Shown here: one piece after another, positions 18,225-24,051 of the stretch
Layout of the letters: each line of letters starts with the position of its first letter
How positions within the stretch are numbered: the first letter of the stretch is position 1
Assembly: GCA_003427395.1 (NCBI GenBank)
Contig: BFEA01000156.1
Span: 960,238-984,288 of the forward strand
Source of the DNA: Chara braunii
Taxonomy: Eukaryota > Streptophyta > Charophyceae > Charales > Characeae
Reading direction: 5' to 3'
DNA: 24,051 nucleotides
Made by a program: the position numbers and the translations under genes
The notes under the pieces: model-generated
The model's database searches: none
What the model was told of the DNA's origin: nothing
The model's input: only the letters and a program-made list of their open reading frames with translations

Positions 18225-19337
18225 GGATCAGAACCGGAACCAGTAATCGAAAAAAAATCAGGTAGAGACCTACGTCTCGAACGTAGTCAACTTGAAGTGC
18301 CCCTTGGGTGGCCATTTTTTCAGGTTTCTGGCCGGGTCAGGTGCAGTTTGTAAAATCTGCAAAAACCCGCTAACCAGTTTGGACAGCTGGCCTCTTTTTT
18401 TTCTTTTTCTTTTGAGACGATGATCCAATCTATTTGTGGGGGAGCGACACGGCTGGGAACCGGGCCCAGCGTCCCTTATCAAAATACAAAAAATGAGCTC
18501 CCGGGGCCATTACCCGGCTTCGGCTGAGAACAATGAAAGAAAAAAGAAGAACTCAGAAACATTCATGGTCCACTACTCAAACTCTACCAAGTCACAGAAT
18601 ATGTGTGTCAAAAAGCCTTGGAGTCCCAACCACGAATCAGATCGGTGAAACCTATTCAACCCACCTACGACTTGCAGTTGAGGCTGGGTACAATTGTAGG
18701 TTTTTTCGCAGACCAGGTTTGGGTCGGATGTAGTTCGCAACATACACAAAGATTGCGAGCACTTGTGGAGAAACGAGATTGGTGAGCGGCCAAGTGCAGG
18801 AACGAGTTTGTAGGAGATGAACAAATCTGGGTATAATTTACTGCTAGGAGGATCGAACGGCAGCACGGCGAACGAGGAAAGAGACAACGACAAGGGAGAA
18901 GGACATAACATAACGAAGTGGGAGACTGGGCACACCGGAAAGAGGAAGACAGCAAGGTCAATATACTTACTTGGGTCTGTGAAAGTGGCTGCTGGCTTCG
19001 TGAATCCGTGCAACTATTGGTATGCTTATTTCGAAGTGTCCTTGCAGACTGTTGGTACGGACTTTAGATTGCTGCTGCTTCAAAGGACTGCAGCAGTGTG
19101 CTGGAGCAGCTGCTCACCTTTGCAGCAGTAGGGAGGGGTGTTCGAAGGACCATCATTGCAGTCTCTCTTGCTGCGGCTTGCCGTGTTTGCGCTGTTACTG
19201 TGTTGTTTTTTTCCTTGCTGCGCAGGTGCTGAGTTTTCGGCTGCTCTGCTGAGGACTGTTGCAGCGTGCTGCTGTTGCTGTTTCTTTTGCAAGCAAGGGG
19301 GTTGTGGTTGATTGCCTAGTTTAGGGTTGAACTGCTA
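18225..19337. other. Non-coding stretch with CTG/CAG-rich part
   Basis: No supported gene. Between about 19068 and 19280 the DNA is rich in GCTG/CAGC motifs, including a repeated AGGACTG-TGCAGC-type phrase at about 19084 and 19252. Frames on both strands there are low-complexity artefacts. Confidence 0.4.
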
Positions 19338-19391
19338 CTGCCCTCACAACCTTAAAAAAAAAAAAAAAAAAAAAGGCTGCCCTCACAACCT
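19338..19391. mobile_element. Poly(A) tract flanked by 15-bp direct repeats
   Basis: CTGCCCTCACAACCT occurs at 19338-19352 and exactly again at 19377-19391, with only T, 21 A and GG between. Direct repeats around a poly(A) are the footprint of target-primed reverse transcription. Here the insert would be just the tail, an extreme 5' truncation. A simple duplication around an A run is the alternative. Confidence 0.5.
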
Positions 19392-19602
19392 AGGTGACGA
19401 GGCTGAGGCAGAGCAGCGAGGCCGGGGAAGAGAGAGGGAGGGAGTGAGAGCACACAGACACGCTCACTCGACTCGACACAGACCCGACACGACTCGACGG
19501 ACGCAGACACAAAGTCGCAAAGTCGCAATCTTGGTTCCGAACACAATGTCGCAGCAAGTCACACTGAAGCACAAACACTGAGGCCGAAAACTGCATGGCC
19601 GA

Positions 19603-19645
19603 ACTCAACTTGAGTCTGGTCTTAAGTACCGGACTCAAGTTGAGT
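19603..19645. repeat. Strong inverted repeat
   Basis: ACTCAACTTGAGTC (19603-19616) and GACTCAAGTTGAGT (19632-19645) are exact complements. The pairing can continue inward with a T-G wobble and GGT/ACC, leaving a 7-base loop. Each arm is itself almost palindromic. Confidence 0.85.
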
Positions 19646-19843
19646 CCGAGGGCAGAAGTGCAATTTGCCTCGGGGCTGAACTGGAAATCAAAGGTCTGAC
19701 CCTGGGCGCCAGAATGGCGGATGGCACAAGGTATCGAAATCCGAAAGTGCCAGAGACGGGATTTGAGAACGGGCGCCAACTGCAGAGGGCACCAATAGTC
19801 AGGAACCGGAGATCGGAGACTTAAAAAAAATAGAATAACAACC

Positions 19844-19882
19844 TGGCGGGTGGTAACCTGTGGACCAGGGATCGAGCCCTGG
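19844..19882. other. Possible tRNA-related (SINE-like) Pol III box remnant
   Basis: CCAGGGATCGAGCCCTGG (19865-19882) is a perfect 6-bp stem with a 6-base loop. It resembles a T-arm/B box (GGTTCGANNCC) on either strand. A TGGCGGGTGGTAA phrase 26 bases before it on + resembles an A box, but the spacing is shorter than in functional genes. No acceptor stem or anticodon arm could be folded, so this is not a tRNA gene. Confidence 0.25.
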
Positions 19883-20519
19883 CTGAGTCTGTAACACTAT
19901 CCCCTCCCTCTGGAAGGCAACGTCCCGGCTGCCAAAGACCCAATGAACAACTGTGAAGGACTGGACGGGGGGTTGAAATGAGTCTCAATTATTGGGGAAG
20001 ATTCCAAAAGAAGATGAGACGTGACATGTGTGTAACTAACTAAGTTGATAGATAATTGGAGAGATTAATCGTGAAATCCAGTATCTGATGTATAAGGATA
20101 GTCAATAATATTTCGAGATTTTCGTTAGGATATTACTTAAGACGGTGTTTTTGTTAAAAGTGAAATTGTTTTCATGTTCACTTTTTTTTTTAATTGTAAA
20201 ATGACACAAAGAACTGAGGGAAAAATAAGCAAACAACGAGAAAACAATGGTTATACATGAAAGCTATTGAAGGAAATTAAACAAAAAATTTCACCTCGAA
20301 TGTTCACACGTACACAAGCTGCAAAAATGTCACTCAAGGATTGACAATCCACTCTGTAAACATGTCACTCAGTAAAACACGCCAACCTCATCAACAACTG
20401 ATGAGAAATCAGGGAAATGTCATTATACATTGTCAACATATTTTCAAAATTGCCTACAATACACATTTTCACCCGGAATGTTCACGCTAAGTAAATATGT
20501 CAACCTCATTTTTCCAAAC
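19883..20519. other. Flank of the ULP1 gene with diverged direct repeats
   Basis: No coding frame. TTCACCTCGAATGTTCAC at 20290-20307 recurs as TTCACCCGGAATGTTCAC at 20468-20485 (16 of 18), 178 bases apart. Related ATGTCACTCA and GTCAACCTCAT phrases lie between and after. As the ULP1 gene runs on the minus strand, this is its 3' flank and could be a subterminal repeat region of the element carrying it. Confidence 0.5.
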
Positions 20520-21389
20520 CTAGAACCTGAAATTCTCATTGACTTTCCTATCTAACCATGGATAAAATGTCATAGCTATTCTAAGTCTTATATCAGGAAT
20601 ACTATCTTGTGAGAAACCGAACGGAGGGAAGTGACCTTTTGCAAACAAAGATGCAAAACCTAACATAAAAACATCACAACTAGAGGAATCCTCTTGAGCA
20701 GGAATCCCATCTACTGATGTATCAAAGTAGGATGTAGGCTCCTCCACATGATATTTTTCCCGAAGATTTTGTCGCTGAAACTCCGCTCTGAAAAAACCTG
20801 TCAAAAGTTCCAGGGTTGGACCGTAGTCAACACGATGGAGAGAGTCTACGAGGCGGAATTTACACTCAGAGTGATCTATACTTACATAAGCTAAGGCCCA
20901 ATGATTTCCGAAATGGAGATGGATAATTACCAAATCAAAATTGAAAAGATTTATGTCCTTCACCCATCTCGTCCCTTCGGAGTATGCGATTTCAGCGGAC
21001 TGAGCTTTTGACAATCTGGGGAAAAAAAAATAATTTAGAATATGCACAGATGGAATGCTACAAGAACTTTCATTTTTTGCCACTTCTGCACATGTCGAAT
21101 CCACCTTCTTGATGTAGTCATTGGTGATCTGAACGGCTAGCAGGTACAAATTGACGACTTCATCATTTAACCATTCTCCATCTTTGGCGGCGAGCATGAC
21201 GTCTTTCTTTTCCACCTTCCACCTCCCCTTGTAATCGACAATGTCGTATTCTTCATTCTCTTCAGTGCTGCCGGTGATCATTTCAAGATACTCCTTTTCT
21301 TCTACAGTAAGGCGTACTATTGCTAAAGGAATCTGGAACGAAGGGTCATGCACTTCATACAAACACACATATAAACAACAATAGAGCGA
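20520..21389 (-). CDS. ULP1/SENP-type (C48) cysteine protease domain exon
   Basis: The minus-strand frame is open from just after a TAG at 21392-21390 (preceded by TT, so also a possible splice acceptor) to TAG 20520-20522. Counting from the GTG at 21368, it shows the ULP1 fold in order: GEWLNDEVVNLYLLA near residues 64-78, RWVKDINLF near 134-142, the catalytic His156 in GNHWALAY, Asp175 in RLVDSL, Gln225 in IPAQ and Cys231 in SSSCDVFML, then a C-terminal FSQDSIPDIRLRIAM. The family cleaves SUMO or related modifiers. Many plant DNA transposons carry a copy whose role is unclear. The triad and oxyanion Gln are present, but the residue after Cys is Asp, where Gly is nearly invariant. This is likely the last exon of the gene spread over 20.5-23.9 kb. 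Confidence 0.85.
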   Translation of the reverse strand, partial: SLYCCLYVCLYEVHDPSFQIPLAIVRLTVEEKEYLEMITGSTEENEEYDIVDYKGRWKVEKKDVMLAAKDGEWLNDEVVNLYLLAVQITNDYIKKVDSTCAEVAKNESSCSIPSVHILNYFFFPRLSKAQSAEIAYSEGTRWVKDINLFNFDLVIIHLHFGNHWALAYVSIDHSECKFRLVDSLHRVDYGPTLELLTGFFRAEFQRQNLREKYHVEEPTSYFDTSVDGIPAQEDSSSCDVFMLGFASLFAKGHFPPFGFSQDSIPDIRLRIAMTFYPWLDRKVNENFRF

Positions 21390-21435
21390 CTAAGACTTCA
21401 CACAAAAACAAGTGATAGACTACATAGATATGAGC

Positions 21436-21728
21436 TCATGTTATTGGTTGTCTATCTGTTTCGTCATCAGTGCTGCTATCCAAAACAGATAAACTGCAAC
21501 CTGCGCGATGCAATTTCTTCCCTTCTGTGAGGCTTATTCTAACAGTTTTAAACATCCTTAAGGCAGTTGGCTTCACAGATGGAAATGTTATGGGTGTACG
21601 ACTTCTTCTCTCATTTTTTGGCAATAACGGCAAAGTTGACAAAGCTTGCAGGCCACGACGAATGATATTCTTCTCTCTCTTCCTTTGCGAGTGTACATGT
21701 ATCGTTTTCCACAGTTCTTTTCGTCGCC
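21436..21728 (-). CDS. Probable middle exon of the ULP1 gene, basic linker
   Basis: It begins after a T-rich tract and an AG acceptor (intron end 21729). Joined to the 22004 exon end it keeps the reading frame (CGA G + GG CGA CGA). The product is strongly basic near its start (RRKELWKTIHVHSQRKREK), resembling a nuclear localisation signal, and ends in an acidic stretch (DSSTDDETDR) before TGA 21438-21436. The TGA means either the exon ends earlier at a second intron or the gene is truncated here. Candidate donors exist (for example GCAGGTTGCA near 21508) but none gives an obvious in-frame join to the protease exon. Confidence 0.5.
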
Positions 21729-22003
21729 CTACATGATTGACAAAATAAAACATAATGAGTTACAAGTCCGACTTTCCGTTGTTGAAACCGACTCATAAAT
21801 ACCAATACAAAATATATGACAATTGCACTAAGTCTTCATACAAAACAATTGCAGTATTTCTCTTCAGAAAACGCACAGTTCCAAACCTAGGTAAATAAAC
21901 AATACATCTGAGGGATCGACACAATGGGAGATGAGTGCATGTGATGTACCCACTAATCCGCATATAGTATTAGATATTGCTCCTAAGAAAAGAAAGTGCT
22001 CAC
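21729..22003 (-). other. Predicted GT-AG intron, 275 bp
   Basis: Donor CGAG/GTGAGC at 22004/22003 and acceptor ATGTAG/GGCG at 21729/21728. The acceptor is preceded by a T-rich tract with a CTCAT branch-like motif about 25 bases upstream. Without splicing, the frame from the first exon runs only to TAG 21864; with it, the frame continues for about 97 codons. Confidence 0.55.
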
Positions 22004-22973
22004 CTCGATGGCTAACTCTCAGTTTTTCTTCAACACGACCTTCTGTCACACCTTCCATATGCAATGGCGCAATAGAAGATTCCTCGATAGCTATCATGAG
22101 GTTAGCAGACTGTGGTGTTTGAGGTTGTTCAAGCGTTTGTTGAGGTTGTACAAGTACAGCTTGCTCCGGTGTACTTAGTACTATATGTCCTTCATCCTCT
22201 TCGATACCCTGTACATGGAGAGTTTCTTCCTCCTTTACGCCCTCAAAAGTATCCTGGAAAGTGCCACTTACTTCGGCTGGCATCGTCGACGAGGGCATCT
22301 GCAATTTCGTGAGTGAACCAGTAATATCCACTTCCATAGCGACACTGTCGCCCACTAGTATCGTAGTCGCCCAAACTTGGTCAGCTGTACTCACGCCCTC
22401 GCAACTCACACCGCCTTTTCGTCCCGAAGTTTTGGCACGCGCACCGACAATCGATCCCCATTGTTGTGTCGGGTTGGACTCAACCACGAGTTTCTCCGCT
22501 CGGTCAAGCTGGGAGCGCTCCAATAGTGGACCCCTGTCGTGTTCGACTCGACCGTGTGACCCTTCGACAGGTGAAACAACGTCGATTGGTCCTGAAGCCT
22601 TGCCACTTGTACCGGCGATTGATCCCGATCCCAATGTCGGGTTCGACTCGACAGTGAGTTTCTTCGCTTGGTCAAGCTGCGAGCGCTCAAATGCTGGACG
22701 AGTGTCGTGTTCGACACGACCGTGTGGCTCTTTGACAGGTGAAGCACCGTCGATAGTTGTACTGCCCCCCCGTGGTACCGAAGCCTTGCCAGTCGCACTG
22801 GCGATCGTTTCCGATCCCACTGTCGGGTTCGACTCGGCCGTGAGTATCTTCACTTGGTCAAGCCGGGAACGCTCCAATGCGAGGCCATTGTCGTGTTCGA
22901 CTCGACCGTGGGACCCTTCGACAGTTGAACCACCACTCGATCCTGATCCCTTGCGCTTTATTTCTTGAGGCCC
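22004..22973 (-). CDS. Repeat-rich central part of the ULP1 gene
   Basis: The same frame as the upstream ORF, continuing immediately after its TAG. It holds three tandem units of 62, 56 and about 57 residues, each starting HGRVEHD and followed by an ERSxLDxxxxLxxESNPT core and a GK/AK-S segment. HGRVEHD codons lie at about 22893, 22707 and 22539, so period changes are multiples of three, as expected under selection on a reading frame. After the repeats comes an acidic Gln/Glu-rich part (QPQQTLEQPQTPQSANLM). It is probably disordered. No enzymatic domain is visible. An internal ATG at 22877 could serve only if translation restarts after the TAG. Confidence 0.6.
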
Positions 22974-23858
22974 CTAAGACCCTTCGACAGTTGAACCACC
23001 GCCGCTTGGTCCTGTAGGTTTGCCATGCCCACCGCCGCTTGGTGTTGATCCCTTGCCTTTTGTTGCTTGACGCCCCTTAGACTTTTCGGTTTGTTGTCGT
23101 TCCCCACGACTTGCGTCCTTGCCGCTTGCACCGTCATTTGGTTCCGAACCCTTGTCACTTGCACCGCTCCCCGATCGCAATCCTTTGCCATGCGCACCTC
23201 CGCTCGATCCGGATCCCTTGCCATGGTCACCACCGCCACTTGATTTTTTCCTCTCCCCAAGATCTTCTCTGACATGCCAATAATATCCATAAGCCGGGCT
23301 GGTTTGTCTACCATAGAACTCTTCCAGATACTCAAGCCACTGCGATGTTTTGAACTCTTGGAAATTTTTTTCTGTTCTTACATCTAGTCTTGATTGAGAA
23401 ACCTCCGGATTAAGTCGCAGGAGTCGCTTGGCAATCTGATTTTTGGCATGTTTCAGAAAGTTCGATCCTGACATACGTCTGTGGAGGCAAAACTGCCACT
23501 CCCCTTCTTCTTTTATAGCCATAACCCACCTCCCTCTCGCCAATAAAGGTTGGAAGTGTTGGGGGTGCCATATAATGTGATGACCCCATGTGGCATCATC
23601 CGTCACCGTATAATCGTCTCGGCACACTATAGGCCCCGGAAGCAGTCGAATGTCTGCAGGGATTCTGTCTCCAATCTCGTACTCCAAAGGCTCATCAAGT
23701 GGAGGTTGTTGTGGAGTTCGAGAGCGTAGCAATTCCATAATAGTACTTGGGCTGTGTGCAAATGGTGCCAGAGTTGCCACCAACTCTGGGGAGAGCATTG
23801 CTAGAACATTCGGATCCAGACTGCCTCCTGATGCCACCGCCATCGTATTGTCCGCCAT
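22974..23858 (-). CDS. N-terminal part of the ULP1 gene, unrecognised domain plus GSK-rich tail
   Basis: ATG 23858-23856 lies in a good context (CAGATGGCG). Residues about 55-200 form a compact globular-looking region rich in Trp and Tyr (WGHHIIWHPQHF, RGRWVMAIKEEGEWQFCLHR, FLKHAKNQIAKRLLRLNPE, SQWLEYLEEFYG); I do not recognise the family. Residues 205-294 are repetitive Gly/Ser/Lys (HGKGSGSSGGAHGKG). The frame ends at TAG 22976-22974, beyond which it is open for another 970 bases, so the TAG is probably a nonsense mutation inside one longer ORF. No transposase catalytic motif is present. The gene arrangement (unknown N-terminal domain, disordered repeats, basic linker, ULP1) suggests an accessory transposon gene, by inference. 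Confidence 0.65.
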   Translation of the reverse strand: MADNTMAVASGGSLDPNVLAMLSPELVATLAPFAHSPSTIMELLRSRTPQQPPLDEPLEYEIGDRIPADIRLLPGPIVCRDDYTVTDDATWGHHIIWHPQHFQPLLARGRWVMAIKEEGEWQFCLHRRMSGSNFLKHAKNQIAKRLLRLNPEVSQSRLDVRTEKNFQEFKTSQWLEYLEEFYGRQTSPAYGYYWHVREDLGERKKSSGGGDHGKGSGSSGGAHGKGLRSGSGASDKGSEPNDGASGKDASRGERQQTEKSKGRQATKGKGSTPSGGGHGKPTGPSGGGSTVEGS

Positions 23859-23877
23859 CTGAGTCGGTGTAACAATA

Positions 23878-24051
23878 AACAGTCATTTCGTCAAAACGGG
23901 CGTATTATATTTTTTGAACGAAATCAAAACCGACTTTTTTTGCCAAAATCCGGTCGGAGTTTTTTGCTCCTGGGGGTCCGGTGTTCCCAAAACGCCGGAC
24001 CCCCCTGGTCTATGGTTGAGACCAGATACTTTTTTTTTTTTTTTTTTTTTT
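23878..24051. mobile_element. Probable end of a second MITE of the same family, cut by window
   Basis: AACAGTCATTTCGTCAAAAC (23878-23897) matches the terminal 20 bases of the MITE at 13885 at 17 positions, and a further ACGAAAT block falls at a similar distance from the end in both. As in that element, a T run and then a GC-rich palindromic core follow: GGGGGTCCGG/CCGGACCCCC (23972-23981, 23995-24004) and CTGGTCT/AGACCAG (24005-24011, 24019-24025). A T run of at least 22 bases reaches the window edge. The other terminus is not in the window. Confidence 0.5.

Noticed and set aside
17866-18315. 149-codon minus-strand frame
   Set aside because: It consists of translated ATC repeats and poly(A) runs (Met, Asp and Phe runs).

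Overview
The window reads as a eukaryotic, repeat-dominated nuclear scaffold, most likely from the green plant lineage (a streptophyte; a charophyte alga such as Chara would fit, but no marker proves it). The reasons are plant-style LINE proteins with a zf-RVT-like zinc finger, a chromodomain from a Ty3/gypsy chromovirus, a transposon-style ULP1 cysteine protease gene with a plausible GT-AG intron, long homopolymers and microsatellites, and no bacterial gene organisation. No rRNA, confident tRNA or CRISPR array was seen.

Layout. 1-3.05 kb (+): a chain of protein-like frames broken by stops and frame changes, of unrecognised family. 3.09-3.72 kb (-): a LINE 3'-end fragment carrying the zinc finger. 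3.7-6.2 kb: non-coding, with an (AG)n microsatellite and a 25-base poly(C). 6.2-10.12 kb (-): a nearly full-length but decayed LINE with ORF1 remnant, APE-type endonuclease, reverse transcriptase and C-terminal region. 10.13-11.46 kb: an AT-rich block of diverged repeats holding two GC-rich islands. 11.46-11.70 kb (-): a small acidic ORF with a good start context. 11.7-15.7 kb: mostly non-coding, containing a tandem array of about 180-bp units, each unit with a perfect hairpin whose stem shows compensatory changes; one unit is interrupted by a 296-bp MITE. 15.85-16.17 kb (+): an internally deleted chromovirus pol. 16.2-20.5 kb: simple repeats, poly(A) tracts and hairpins. 20.5-23.86 kb (-): a multi-exon ULP1-protease gene, probably transposon-derived, with one in-frame TAG in a tandem-repeat region. 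23.88-24.05 kb: what looks like one end of a second MITE of the same family.

Most of the interest is in repeat biology: a MITE whose target duplication can be checked inside the window against neighbouring empty repeat units, hairpin-conserving tandem repeats, a possible poly(A)-only insertion, and a nonsense codon whose likely ancestral lysine codon survives in a neighbouring repeat. No conventional host housekeeping gene was recognised.
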